From Escherichia fergusonii ATCC 35469 (lineage in GTDB: Bacteria > Pseudomonadota > Gammaproteobacteria > Enterobacterales > Enterobacteriaceae): DNA of 64,000 nucleotides. Below are positions 55,297-64,000 of the stretch, piece after piece (within the stretch, counting starts at the first letter, position 1; each line of letters starts with the position of its first letter). The notes beneath the pieces are model-generated. The model saw nothing but the letters and a program-made list of their open reading frames with translations. It ran no database searches and had not been told where the DNA came from. The translations under genes and the position numbers were made by a program. The stretch is taken from NCBI RefSeq assembly GCF_000026225.1, contig NC_011740.1:868001-932000 (forward strand), given 5' to 3'.

Positions 55297-56258
55297 TGCG
55301 TAGTGCGCAGGTATACCGCTGGCAGATCCCCATGGACGCGGGAGTGGTTCTGCGCGACAGGCGGTTAAAAACCCGCGACGGGCTATATGTTTGCCTGCGT
55401 GAGGGCGAGTGCGAAGGGTGGGGGGAGATCTCCCCACTGCCTGGCTTCAGTCAGGAAACCTGGGAAGAGGCACAATGTGTGCTGCTTGCCTGGGTAAATA
55501 ACTGGCTGGCAGGCGATTGCGAATTACCGCAAATGCCTTCCGTCGCCTTTGGCGTAAGCTGTGCATTGGCTGAGCTGGCAGACACGTTACCACAGGCGGC
55601 AAATTTCCGTGCTGCACCGTTGTGTAATGGTGATCCTGACGATCTTATCCTCAAACTTGCCGATATGCCAGGTGAGAAAGTGGCGAAGGTCAAAGTGGGA
55701 TTGTACGAAGCGGTGCGCGACGGCATGGTGGTTAATCTGTTGCTGGAGGCCATTCCGGATCTGCATTTGCGTCTTGATGCGAATCGCGCCTGGACGCCGT
55801 TGAAAGGCCAGCAGTTTGCCAAATACGTTAACCCGGATTATCGCGGCCGCATCGCGTTTCTCGAAGAACCGTGCAAAACCCGCGAGGATTCCCGCGCCTT
55901 TGCCCGTGAAACGGGTATTGCCATTGCCTGGGATGAAAGCCTGCGCGAGCCGGATTTTGCCTTTGTGGCGGAAGAAGGCGTGCGAGCGGTGGTGATCAAA
56001 CCCACGCTCACGGGCAGCCTGGAGAAAGTACACGAGCAGGTGCAGGCGGCGCACGCGCTGGGGCTGACGGCGGTGATCAGCTCTTCCATTGAGTCGAGCT
56101 TAGGCTTAACGCAACTGGCGCGGATTGCCGCCTGGTTAACGCCAGACACTATCCCGGGGCTGGATACGCTGGATCTGATGCAGGCGCAGCAGGTTCGTCG
56201 CTGGCCGGGTAGCACGCTGCCTTTTGTCGACGTTGATGCACTGGAGCGGTTGTTATGA
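55296..56258 (+). CDS. menC: o-Succinylbenzoate synthase MenC
   Basis: Enolase-superfamily dehydratase that turns SHCHC into o-succinylbenzoate. It has 320 residues. The catalytic lysines are Lys131 and Lys133 (KVKVG); the metal ligands are Asp161 (LRLDANRAW), Glu near 190 (FLEEPCK) and Asp near 213 (IAWDESL), and Lys near 235 (VIKPTLTGS). The start is ATG 55296 overlapping the menB stop by one base; its end overlaps menE by four bases. Confidence 0.96.
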   Translation: MRSAQVYRWQIPMDAGVVLRDRRLKTRDGLYVCLREGECEGWGEISPLPGFSQETWEEAQCVLLAWVNNWLAGDCELPQMPSVAFGVSCALAELADTLPQAANFRAAPLCNGDPDDLILKLADMPGEKVAKVKVGLYEAVRDGMVVNLLLEAIPDLHLRLDANRAWTPLKGQQFAKYVNPDYRGRIAFLEEPCKTREDSRAFARETGIAIAWDESLREPDFAFVAEEGVRAVVIKPTLTGSLEKVHEQVQAAHALGLTAVISSSIESSLGLTQLARIAAWLTPDTIPGLDTLDLMQAQQVRRWPGSTLPFVDVDALERLL

Positions 56259-57610
56259 TCTTCTCTGACTGGCCGTGGCGTCACTGGCGGCAAGTGCGGG
56301 GAGAAGCCATCGCCTTACGTCTCAATGATGAGCAACTCAACTGGCGCGAGCTTTGTGCTCGCGTCGATGAATTAGCCTCCGGCTTTGCGGCGCAGGGCGT
56401 GGTTGAGGGCAGCGGCGTGATGTTGCGGGCGTGGAATACGCCGCAAACGCTGCTCTCCTGGCTGGCGCTACTGCAATGCGGAGCGCGGGTGCTGCCCGTG
56501 AATCCACAGTTGCCGCAACCGTTGCTTGAGGAGTTGTTGCCCAATCTGACGCTGCAATTTGCGCTGGTGCCGGAAGGGGAAAACACATTTTCGGCGTTAA
56601 CGTCGCTGCACATTCAGCTGGTTGAAGGCGCACATGCTGCGGCGTGGCAGCCAACTCGTCTGTGCTCAATGACGTTGACCTCGGGTTCTACCGGATTGCC
56701 GAAAGCGGCTGTCCATACTTATCAAGCTCATCTTGCCAGCGCCGAAGGGGTGTTATCGCTGATTCCATTTGGCGAGCACGATGACTGGTTGCTCTCTTTG
56801 CCGCTGTTTCACGTCTCCGGTCAGGGAATTATGTGGCGCTGGTTATACGCTGGTGCGCGGATGACGGTACGTGATAAACAGCCGTTGGATCACATGCTGG
56901 CAGGCTGTACTCACGCATCGCTGGTGCCGACGCAGCTCTGGCGTTTGCTGGTTAACCGCAGTTCCGTTTCCCTGAAAGCAGTGTTGCTTGGCGGCGCGGC
57001 GATCCCGGTCGAGTTGACGGAACAGGCGCGCGAGCAGGGTATTCGTTGCTTTTGTGGCTATGGTCTGACCGAGTTTGCTTCCACGGTGTGTGCGAAAGAA
57101 GCCGACGGTCTGGCGGACGTCGGTTCGCCGCTGCCCGGTCGGGAAGTTAAAATCGTTAACGATGAAGTGTGGCTGCGGGCTGCCAGCATGGCAGAAGGTT
57201 ACTGGCGTAACGGACAACTGGTGCCGCTGCTCAATGACGAAGGCTGGTACGCTACGCGCGATCGCGGCGAGATGGATAACGGTAAACTGACCATTGTCGG
57301 GCGCTTAGATAATCTGTTCTTCAGTGGTGGCGAGGGTATTCAGCCGGAAGAGGTGGAGCGGGTTATTGCTGCACATCCTGCGGTTTTGCAGGTGTTTATC
57401 GTCCCCGTCGCGGACAAGGAGTTTGGTCATCGACCGGTAGCGGTGGTGGAGTATGACCATCAAAGCGTTGATCTCAGCGAATGGGTGAAAGATAAGCTGG
57501 CCCGTTTTCAACAACCGGTGCGCTGGCTGACTTTGCCGCCGGAGCTGAAAAACGGCGGTATTAAAATTTCACGTCAGGCGCTAAAAGAATGGGTGCAACG
57601 TCAGCAATAA
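56255..57610 (+). CDS. menE: o-Succinylbenzoate-CoA ligase MenE
   Basis: AMP-forming ligase that makes OSB-CoA. It has 451 residues of the ANL superfamily: P-loop TLTSGSTGLPKAAVHT (about 140-155), motif FCGYGLTEFAST, ATRDRGEM with the AMP-binding Asp, the hinge after VGRLDNLFFSGGE and the C-terminal catalytic Lys in NGGIKISRQALKEW. It starts in the menC stop (ATGA at 56255) and is the last gene of the men cluster. Confidence 0.96.
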   Translation: MIFSDWPWRHWRQVRGEAIALRLNDEQLNWRELCARVDELASGFAAQGVVEGSGVMLRAWNTPQTLLSWLALLQCGARVLPVNPQLPQPLLEELLPNLTLQFALVPEGENTFSALTSLHIQLVEGAHAAAWQPTRLCSMTLTSGSTGLPKAAVHTYQAHLASAEGVLSLIPFGEHDDWLLSLPLFHVSGQGIMWRWLYAGARMTVRDKQPLDHMLAGCTHASLVPTQLWRLLVNRSSVSLKAVLLGGAAIPVELTEQAREQGIRCFCGYGLTEFASTVCAKEADGLADVGSPLPGREVKIVNDEVWLRAASMAEGYWRNGQLVPLLNDEGWYATRDRGEMDNGKLTIVGRLDNLFFSGGEGIQPEEVERVIAAHPAVLQVFIVPVADKEFGHRPVAVVEYDHQSVDLSEWVKDKLARFQQPVRWLTLPPELKNGGIKISRQALKEWVQRQQ

Positions 57611-57722
57611 TTATTGGCTCTCCATTTCACTTCTCATTTCTGCCATTCCATTGCCGTTGATGAAGAGTTTATCTGTTAATCTGTAAATTAATATGAAAAC
57701 TCTTAGCAAACAGGATAATGCA

Positions 57723-57989
57723 ATGGAATGGCTGGTCAAAAAATCGTGCTGCAATAAACAAGTTAACAGACATGTACTTATGCTCTGCGATGCTGGCGGC
57801 GCGATAAAAATGATCGCCGAAGTGAAGAGTGACTTCACCGTGAAAGTAGGGGATTTACTTTCACCTTTGCAGAATGCGCTTTACTGTATTAATCGTGAAA
57901 AGCTACATACGGTGAAAGTCCTCTCGGCAAGCAGCTACAGCCCCGATGAGTGGGAACGGCAGTGTCAATCGGCTGGGAAAACTCAGTAA
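57723..57989 (+). CDS. pmrD: PmrD, connector between PhoPQ and PmrAB
   Basis: Small protein of 88 residues that in Salmonella protects phospho-PmrA from dephosphorylation and so turns on the arn genes; the E. coli type works less well or under different conditions. The start ATG 57723 gives the family start MEWLVKKSCCNK; the upstream in-frame ATG 57693 is rejected. It converges on arnF and the two genes overlap by 7 bases (57983-57989). A PhoP box is expected upstream but the 11-base repeat was not clearly seen. Confidence 0.95.
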   Translation: MEWLVKKSCCNKQVNRHVLMLCDAGGAIKMIAEVKSDFTVKVGDLLSPLQNALYCINREKLHTVKVLSASSYSPDEWERQCQSAGKTQ

Positions 57990-58369
57990 CGTTGTTTTGT
58001 CGTGGGCAGGAAAATCAGCATCAACCCACTCATAATACAGGCTACTCCCAGTAGTGCCTTCAGCGAAAAAGTTCCTTCCCAGCCGGGAAGTACCATAGAT
58101 GCAATCCATACCAGCACATAACTCATACTGAGTAAGGCATAGGCTTTGCTGAGTGCTAACTGGTGTAACGCTTTATACCAGCAAAAAACAGAGAGCAGAT
58201 AACCCACCAGGCCGACGACCAGCATTCTGGCTCCGGGACCAAAGGCAAAAAATGCCGCAATAAAATCCCAGAATTGCGTCATCGGCGGTAGATGACTCGC
58301 CGCATACCCCAGGCTTAATTGCGCAGCGGAGGCAATAATGACGCTGAATAATCCCCACATCAGACCCAT
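57983..58369 (-). CDS. arnF: 4-amino-4-deoxy-L-arabinose-phosphoundecaprenol flippase subunit ArnF
   Basis: With ArnE forms the flippase that moves undecaprenyl-phosphate-L-Ara4N to the periplasmic side. It has 128 residues and four membrane helices of the small multidrug resistance type. The first half (residues about 25-60) is less like K-12 than the very conserved second half (KAYALLSMSYVLVWIAS onward). The start ATG 58369 shares one base with the arnE stop. It overlaps pmrD by 7 bases at the 3' end. Confidence 0.94.
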   Translation of the reverse strand: MGLMWGLFSVIIASAAQLSLGYAASHLPPMTQFWDFIAAFFAFGPGARMLVVGLVGYLLSVFCWYKALHQLALSKAYALLSMSYVLVWIASMVLPGWEGTFSLKALLGVACIMSGLMLIFLPTTKQRY

Positions 58370-58704
58370 TACACCGTACTCCCGAGAATCACAATGCCAC
58401 CAATAATGAACGCCACCCCACACCAGTGCCGAAAAGACACCGGTTCGTGCCAGAGTTTTGTTGCCGCCAGTGTCACCCAGACAAAATTCAGGCTTAGCAT
58501 AGGGTAGGCGATTCCTACGGGTACGGTCTGTAATACCAGTAGCCAGAGCACCATCGCCAGACCAAGGCAGACCAGCCCCAGCCCCAGCCACAGCGCGATA
58601 TGTTTGCGCCGTTTGTTTATCGCCACTGGCCGGGTCGCCTGTTTCTGACAAAGCTGCCCGGTCACACTAAGCAAACTGGCGAGAATCAATACCAGCCAAA
58701 TCAT
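58369..58704 (-). CDS. arnE: 4-amino-4-deoxy-L-arabinose-phosphoundecaprenol flippase subunit ArnE
   Basis: Partner of ArnF, 111 residues, four membrane helices, EamA/SMR-like. AYPMLSLNFVWVTLAA (about residues 66-81) and the end GVAFIIGGIVILGSTV are characteristic. It overlaps the arnT end by four bases (58701-58704) and arnF by one, so the three genes are read as one coupled unit. Confidence 0.94.
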   Translation of the reverse strand: MIWLVLILASLLSVTGQLCQKQATRPVAINKRRKHIALWLGLGLVCLGLAMVLWLLVLQTVPVGIAYPMLSLNFVWVTLAATKLWHEPVSFRHWCGVAFIIGGIVILGSTV

Positions 58705-60356
58705 TTTGGTAAATACTGAATTAATACCAGACGCCCTTGATGATCGACGGCGTCGGCAGGTGGAATGGCAAGACGATTGATATCTTCATCACGGTCAACT
58801 GAAAGCACGAGTGTAATAATCCCTTCCTGACGATGTTGATTAAGCCAGCTGGTGAAACTTGCTGCCGGGATGAATTTGTCTTTTACATCAGGATAATCCA
58901 GGCCATATTTTAACTCTCCACGCTGCTGATACAGCATAATATCATCTCGCTGTAAGCTCCATGCCAGGCCCGCAGCAACGCCCACACTATCAGTCAGAAT
59001 ATAGCGGCTTGGTTTAAGCATTTCACTGGTCATGCCGACAAAGAATTGCGGTTGCTTAGACTCCCTTACTCTGTCTGGCATCGCAAAACCGACCAACAAT
59101 GCCAGTCCCAAAGGACAAAGCGCGGCATAAGGCCATCTTTTTTCACTATCTGTGAGTGTGTACCAGCCGAAAAATGCCCACAGTGAAAAAATAGCCCATG
59201 AGCAAAAAACTTTATAACTTTCGAAATGGGCCCAAACAGGTGATTTTATCGGTCCCCATGGTGAGACAACAAACGTGGCAATAATGCCCGTGATGCCAAA
59301 AGCTATATTTATCCAGCCATTGAAACGAAGTGCAATAATATTCTTTTGGGCCGACTGTATTCCATATCCGGCCATTAAAATCGCCAGCGGGGCGAAGCAT
59401 GAAAGAATATATGTGAGCAATTTACCTTTAGCCATGCTGAAAAAAAGTAATGGCATTACAATCCAACATAACAAATAGAATGCTGCGGCATGATGGCCGC
59501 GATTTTGCCAGCCTGACCGTAATGCTCCAGGCAATAATCCAAGCCATGGCAAGCTACCAAGAAGAATAATGGGGATGTAATACCAGAATGGTGCTTTATG
59601 CTGTGCGTCATCCTGGGCAAAACGTTGAATATGTTCCACCCAGAAAAAGTAGTGCCAGAAGTCAGGTTCACGTGCGGCAATTGCCAGGCCCCAGGGAAGA
59701 ATAATGAGTACACAACTGACAATTGCCAGCCCACCGTACATGAAGAGATCTTTCCAGCGTTTTTGTGCGACGACCCATGGCAGCACGCTCAGCACGGGAA
59801 CAGCAAGAGCCAGAAAACCTTTGGTCATGACTCCCATGCCGCAGGTTAACCCCAGCAATAAAAAACCGGCACTTTTCCCTTTCCACGTTTGCGCCTGCAT
59901 TGCCAGCCAGAAGCTGCACATTCCCGCCATTAACCAAAAAGCAATGAATGGATCAAGTACCGCATAAGTGCCAATGCCATAAACAATGATCAGCGAGAGA
60001 TAAATCACTGCAGAAAGAACAGCCAGACGCTTATCACGCCATAAACGCATGGCAAACCAGGCGACCAGCAGAGCCGTTATTAACGTGGCAAAAATTACTC
60101 CAGCCCGTACTGCAAAATTACTATTACCAAACAGCCATTGCCCGATACTGTTAAACCAATATCCAGCTATCGGTTTTTCGAAATAACGTAACCCCAGCAT
60201 ATGAGGTACGATCCAATCACCCGATGCCAGCATCTCCCGGCTAATTTCTGCATAACGCGTTTCATCAGGTTGCCATAGCAGACGGGTGTTCATGGGTAAA
60301 AAATAATAGAGTGCGATGAACGCGATAAAGGCCAGTATGTAACGTGCCGATTTCAT
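58701..60356 (-). CDS. arnT: L-Ara4N transferase ArnT
   Basis: Periplasmic-side glycosyltransferase that adds Ara4N to lipid A phosphates and gives resistance to polymyxin. It has 551 residues of the GT-C/PMT fold with about 12-13 membrane helices and a C-terminal periplasmic domain. The first periplasmic loop has the conserved PDETRYAEISREM (about 30-42). ATG 60356 is preferred over the in-frame start at 60383, which lies deep in arnD. It overlaps arnD by four bases. Confidence 0.95.
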   Translation of the reverse strand: MKSARYILAFIAFIALYYFLPMNTRLLWQPDETRYAEISREMLASGDWIVPHMLGLRYFEKPIAGYWFNSIGQWLFGNSNFAVRAGVIFATLITALLVAWFAMRLWRDKRLAVLSAVIYLSLIIVYGIGTYAVLDPFIAFWLMAGMCSFWLAMQAQTWKGKSAGFLLLGLTCGMGVMTKGFLALAVPVLSVLPWVVAQKRWKDLFMYGGLAIVSCVLIILPWGLAIAAREPDFWHYFFWVEHIQRFAQDDAQHKAPFWYYIPIILLGSLPWLGLLPGALRSGWQNRGHHAAAFYLLCWIVMPLLFFSMAKGKLLTYILSCFAPLAILMAGYGIQSAQKNIIALRFNGWINIAFGITGIIATFVVSPWGPIKSPVWAHFESYKVFCSWAIFSLWAFFGWYTLTDSEKRWPYAALCPLGLALLVGFAMPDRVRESKQPQFFVGMTSEMLKPSRYILTDSVGVAAGLAWSLQRDDIMLYQQRGELKYGLDYPDVKDKFIPAASFTSWLNQHRQEGIITLVLSVDRDEDINRLAIPPADAVDHQGRLVLIQYLPK

Positions 60357-61255
60357 TGACTTAAACTCACGCATTGTTGGCAACCAAGCCAGCCTTCACG
60401 CCCGGCAATATGTCCTCGTACAATTTCCCCCAAGGGTAAAGCGTCTTGCGTTGCGGGTAATAGCTCACTTAAAGGGCAAAATGTAATACCTTCACGGGCT
60501 GCGCGTTTCAGGAGATCAACAAAATCAAGATGGTAAGCACAGCCTTCGACTTCAGCGTGAATGGTATAAACAGGCGTACCTCTATCTCGCAGAATACGAT
60601 TAAGAAGCCAGCCATTGAAATCTGCTGTTTTTACTTCCCGACCAACCACTTCATCCCAGGTTGGTAAGGTAACCGGGATTTGCGGTGTTCCTGATTTACC
60701 GGATTCCAGTTGTGGACGAAATGGCATTGTTCCTCTGCAATCACTGTTATAGCGCAAATGAAAGAACTCTTTTGCCTCCACGACCTGTTGGTCTGCACGC
60801 CAGCCAGCAACTGCGGAACAGGACACGGGTTGACCAATAATTTCTTCCAGTACCCGAAGGCCACGTGCAATGTCATTAACCAGAGTTTGCTGATCCCAAT
60901 TACCACTATGGGTCTGCCAGGCATGGTGATCCCAGGCGTGTAGCCCAATTTCATGATGTTTAGCTGCCTCGCGGATAATGGCAGCATTGGCTTTACCGAT
61001 CTCTTTGCCTGCCCATGCGGTGCCAGCCAGTAAAATATCCCAGCCGTAAAGCGAAGCTGCGTTTGAACGCAGCATCTTCCACAGGAACTGCGGTTTTACC
61101 AGCCGCCATAGATGGCGGCCCATATTATCGGGGCCAACGCTGAAGAAAAAACTGGCCTGAATATTATGCTTATCCAACGTTTCCAGCAGACGTGGCACGC
61201 CTTCGCGGGTACCACGAAAGGTGTCGACATCAATGCGTAAGCCCACTTTAGTCAT
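60353..61255 (-). CDS. arnD: Undecaprenyl-phosphate-Ara4FN deformylase ArnD
   Basis: Removes the formyl group from undecaprenyl-phosphate-Ara4FN. It has 300 residues of the polysaccharide deacetylase (NodB) fold. Metal and catalytic residues lie in LRIDVDTFRGTREG (residues 6-19) and LHAWDHHAW (about 104-112). It is about 4 residues longer than remembered K-12 ArnD, at the C-terminus. It overlaps arnA and arnT by four bases each. Confidence 0.95.
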   Translation of the reverse strand: MTKVGLRIDVDTFRGTREGVPRLLETLDKHNIQASFFFSVGPDNMGRHLWRLVKPQFLWKMLRSNAASLYGWDILLAGTAWAGKEIGKANAAIIREAAKHHEIGLHAWDHHAWQTHSGNWDQQTLVNDIARGLRVLEEIIGQPVSCSAVAGWRADQQVVEAKEFFHLRYNSDCRGTMPFRPQLESGKSGTPQIPVTLPTWDEVVGREVKTADFNGWLLNRILRDRGTPVYTIHAEVEGCAYHLDFVDLLKRAAREGITFCPLSELLPATQDALPLGEIVRGHIAGREGWLGCQQCVSLSQ

Positions 61256-63234
61256 GACGATTTTTCCACGATATCTACTGTGCGCAGGAAGAAATCCAGC
61301 GTTTCGTCAATGGTTTCCTGCATATCGATGGTTGGCTCCCAGTCAAGGCAGCGGCGGGCATTGCGGATACTCGGTTTTCGGTGCTCCACGTCCTGATATC
61401 CTTTACCGTAATAGCTACTGCTTTCTACCACGCGGAAACCGGCAAATGGTGGGAAATGTTGGCGCAGCGGATGTTTATCAAAGCTCGCCAGAAGCATCTT
61501 GCCCAGTTCTTCAATACTCGCTTCGTTATCAGGGTTGCCGATATTAATAATCTCTCCGTCACAGCGATTACCTGTGTTTTCGATAATGCGGTATAACGCT
61601 TCAATACCATCGCGAATATCAGTAAAGCAACGTTTTTGTTTTCCGCCATCAATCAGTTTAATTGGCGATCCTTCCACCAGGTTGAGAATGAGTTGGGTAA
61701 TGGCGCGCGAGCTACCAATTCGTGCCGCATTAAGGTTATCCAGCCGTGGCCCCATCCAGTTAAATGGACGGAAGAGGGTGAACTGCAAACCTTCTTTTTC
61801 GCCATACGCCCAAATAACCCGATCAAGCAACTGTTTTGATACAGAATAAATCCAACGCGGTTTGTTAATCGGACCAACAATTAAATTTGAATGATCCTCG
61901 TCGAAGAATTTATCAGTGCACATACCATAAACTTCCGACGTGGACGGGAAAATAATGCGTTTATGGTATTGAACGCAGTAACGAATAATCCGCAGATTTT
62001 CTTCAAAATCTAATTCAAATACACGTAGTGGATTACGGGTATATTCAATTGGTGTGGCGATTGCTACGAGTGGCAAGACGACGTCACATTTTTTAATGTG
62101 ATACTCAATCCATTCAGAGTGGATACTGATATCACCTTCGACAAAATGAAAATTAGGATGTGTAAGGAACCGGCTAATGGCATCGCTACCAATATCCAGC
62201 CCGTACACTTCGTAATGGTCTTCACGTAGTAAACGTTCGGTCAGATGGTTACCAATAAAACCATTAACACCGAGGATTAGCACTCGGGTACGTCGCTGAA
62301 CAGTACAAACTGGTTGACTGTTTAGCCGTGAACCTTCAACCAGCCCCAAAGTCTGGGCTAATTGTGAACCTTGCATGGTAATGCCATCGACCGACTGGCC
62401 CGTAATAACTTCCAGTGCACCGTCACCGCATGCAATAAGGAATGGAGCAACAGAAATCACGCTACCAGGTTGTGCGGCATTAACACGAGGATGAACCCGT
62501 GATGACCAGATGGTAAATTTTTGAGTGCCGACGTAACTGAACGCGCCGGGCCATGGATCAGCTACGGCACGTACCATGTTATGCAGTACTGTTGCCGGCT
62601 TGTTCCAGTCAAGGAAGCTGTCTTCGGGTTTTCTGCGGCCAAAGTAGGTGGCTTCACTTTCGTTTTGCGCAGTTTCTTGAGTTTGCCCCTGTTTAATTGC
62701 CGGTAATGCATATTCGAGCATCTGACTTGCCGACTGGCAGAGCTTTTTATGCAGAGTCAGAGCGGCATCTTCAGGATCAATTGCTACTCGCTGTTGCGCG
62801 ATAATAGCGCCTGCATCGGCTTTTGCTACCATTCTGTGTAATGTCACACCAGTTTCATTCTCGCCGTTTTCCAGTACCCAGTTCAGTGGTGCGCGACCAC
62901 GGTATTTCGGCAATAAAGAACCGTGCAAATTAAAAGCCCCGTGCGGAGCCAGTTTTAAAATCTCATTGTTTAACAAGTTACGGTAATAGAATGAGAAAAT
63001 AACGTCTGGTGCGAGTTGCGCGATACGTTCCACCCATAATGGATGATTAATATCATCTGGCGCATATACTGGAATACCAGCCAGGGCAGCCAGACGGGAA
63101 ACTGAACCATAAAACACTTTCTCTGCGGGATTATCCGCATGAGTAAAAATAGCGCTAATCTCATAACCTGCGTCCAGCAATGCTTGTACGCCAAGGCAGC
63201 CCATATCGTGATAGGCAAAAACAACGGCTTTCAT
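61252..63234 (-). CDS. arnA: Bifunctional UDP-glucuronate decarboxylase / UDP-Ara4N formyltransferase ArnA
   Basis: Two enzymes in 660 residues. The N-terminal formyltransferase (1-300) has Asn102 and His104 in FNLHGSLLPKYRGRAP. The C-terminal NAD-dependent decarboxylase (about 315-660) starts with the Rossmann motif LGVNGFIGNHL and has STSEVYGM and YSVSKQLLDRVIW with the catalytic Tyr and Lys. It supplies both the first and third steps of Ara4N synthesis. Its stop overlaps the arnD start, and its start touches the arnC stop at 63234. Confidence 0.97.
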   Translation of the reverse strand: MKAVVFAYHDMGCLGVQALLDAGYEISAIFTHADNPAEKVFYGSVSRLAALAGIPVYAPDDINHPLWVERIAQLAPDVIFSFYYRNLLNNEILKLAPHGAFNLHGSLLPKYRGRAPLNWVLENGENETGVTLHRMVAKADAGAIIAQQRVAIDPEDAALTLHKKLCQSASQMLEYALPAIKQGQTQETAQNESEATYFGRRKPEDSFLDWNKPATVLHNMVRAVADPWPGAFSYVGTQKFTIWSSRVHPRVNAAQPGSVISVAPFLIACGDGALEVITGQSVDGITMQGSQLAQTLGLVEGSRLNSQPVCTVQRRTRVLILGVNGFIGNHLTERLLREDHYEVYGLDIGSDAISRFLTHPNFHFVEGDISIHSEWIEYHIKKCDVVLPLVAIATPIEYTRNPLRVFELDFEENLRIIRYCVQYHKRIIFPSTSEVYGMCTDKFFDEDHSNLIVGPINKPRWIYSVSKQLLDRVIWAYGEKEGLQFTLFRPFNWMGPRLDNLNAARIGSSRAITQLILNLVEGSPIKLIDGGKQKRCFTDIRDGIEALYRIIENTGNRCDGEIINIGNPDNEASIEELGKMLLASFDKHPLRQHFPPFAGFRVVESSSYYGKGYQDVEHRKPSIRNARRCLDWEPTIDMQETIDETLDFFLRTVDIVEKSS

Positions 63235-64000
63235 TAGTGGTTTTCCTCAATATCTATAGAACTTGCCGGACGGATTACTTTTTGAACGAAGTAGCGTGGA
63301 CGGGCACGGACATCGTTGTAGATCCTGCCGATATACTCGCCAAGTAATCCCATGCCAATAAACTGGGCACCAATAAAGGTGAAGAGCACGGCAAACAACA
63401 TAAAGACACCTTCACCGGACCACTGGGAGCCAAACGCCAGACGCAATACAACTAACAGTATTGCGAGGCTAAATCCTGAGGTAGCTATAATGCTGCCGAG
63501 AAGACTGAGCATGCGTAGTGGTGTGGTCGTAAGGCAGGTCACCAGGTCGTACATCAGGTTAATCAAACGCATAAAGCTATATTTGGATTCACCAAACTCT
63601 CTCTCTGCGTGATGCACAGGGATCTCAACTGCCTGGCGGGCAAAAATATTCGCCAGAATCGGAATAAAGGTGCTGCGTTCATGGCAGTGCAGCATCGCAT
63701 CGACAATATGACGGCGATAGGCACGCAGCATACAACCGTAGTCGCCCATCGCTTTGCCGGTGGTGCGCTGGATGAGCCGATTGATCATCTTTGAGGCAGT
63801 TTTGCGAAACCAGCTGTCCTGGCGATTCTGACGTACTGTACCTACCACGTCATAGCCTTCATCCGCTTTGGCTACCAGGCGTGGGATCTCTTCTGGAGGA
63901 TTTTGTAAATCGGCGTCGAGAGTAATGATCAAATCCCCGGTCACATAGCTAAAACCCGCCATAATGGCTGAATGTTGCCCGTAATTACGATTCAGCAAAA
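63234..64000 (-). CDS. arnC: Undecaprenyl-phosphate Ara4FN transferase ArnC, N-terminus outside the window
   Basis: Transfers Ara4FN from UDP to undecaprenyl phosphate on the cytoplasmic face. The visible 255 residues run to the window edge at 64000; the family is about 322, so roughly 67 N-terminal residues are missing. It is a GT2 glycosyltransferase: LITLDADLQNPPEEIP holds the DXD metal motif, and two membrane helices follow (about LLGSIIATSGFSLAILLVVL and VFMLFAVLFTFIGAQFIGMG). arnB would be expected upstream, beyond the window. Confidence 0.96.
   Translation of the reverse strand, partial: LLNRNYGQHSAIMAGFSYVTGDLIITLDADLQNPPEEIPRLVAKADEGYDVVGTVRQNRQDSWFRKTASKMINRLIQRTTGKAMGDYGCMLRAYRRHIVDAMLHCHERSTFIPILANIFARQAVEIPVHHAEREFGESKYSFMRLINLMYDLVTCLTTTPLRMLSLLGSIIATSGFSLAILLVVLRLAFGSQWSGEGVFMLFAVLFTFIGAQFIGMGLLGEYIGRIYNDVRARPRYFVQKVIRPASSIDIEENH

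Noticed and set aside
57667..57690. GTTTA-like repeats upstream of pmrD as a PhoP box
   Set aside because: The GTTTA, GTTAA and GTAAA units repeat every 8 bases, not the 11 needed for a PhoP dimer, so I do not call it.

Overview
The window is a piece of an enterobacterial chromosome, almost certainly Escherichia. Gene order is that of the E. coli purF to arn region, read in the opposite direction to the K-12 map, and most proteins match remembered K-12 sequences in length and at nearly every residue. It is not a K-12-type strain. Between yfcD and pta, where K-12 carries yfcC, there is a LacI-type regulator, an ascorbate-family PTS (EIIA, EIIB, EIIC) and a transketolase split into two genes. 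An orphan cheV stands where K-12 carries elaD. yfbL, yfbO and yfbP are absent, and an SMI1/KNR4 (SUKH) gene has been added beside yfbN. I recall Salmonella having both the PTS/transketolase cluster and cheV, so these may be ancestral. I cannot name the species (a divergent E. coli lineage, E. albertii and E. fergusonii are all possible).

Layout: 1-1935 purF (5' end cut off by the window edge) and ubiX. 2117-6257 argT-hisJQMP, the lysine/arginine/ornithine and histidine ABC importer, with nitrogen-control sites. 6454-7356 rpnB, a nuclease gene with a strong internal translation start. 7404-11385 yfcH, folX, yfcG, yfcF, yfcE, yfcD. 11387-16635 the LacI/PTS/transketolase locus. 16715-20138 pta and ackA. 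20477-26033 yfbV, yfbU, hxpA, yfbS, yfbR, alaA. 26034-26965 a 932-base gene-free stretch, then lrhA. 27905-28520 the nuo leader. 28521-43545 the complete 13-gene nuo operon for NADH dehydrogenase I. 43688-48654 an AT-rich accessory stretch with yfbN, the SUKH gene, yfbM, yfbK and cheV. 48717-50521 rbn, elaA, elaB. 50615-57610 menF-D-H-B-C-E, six menaquinone genes. 57723-64000 pmrD and, on the minus strand, arnC(partial)-A-D-T-E-F for 4-amino-4-deoxy-L-arabinose modification of lipid A.

How the parts fit: the nuo operon delivers electrons to the quinone pool, men genes make menaquinone, ubiX makes the cofactor for ubiquinone synthesis, and pta-ackA make ATP from acetyl-CoA with acetate as overflow. 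lrhA, just upstream of nuo, encodes a regulator of motility. No tRNA, rRNA, CRISPR array, insertion sequence or prophage was seen. The points most worth following are the PTS/split-transketolase locus with its paired operators and CRP site, the intragenic start in rpnB, and the yfbN/SUKH/yfbM cluster.
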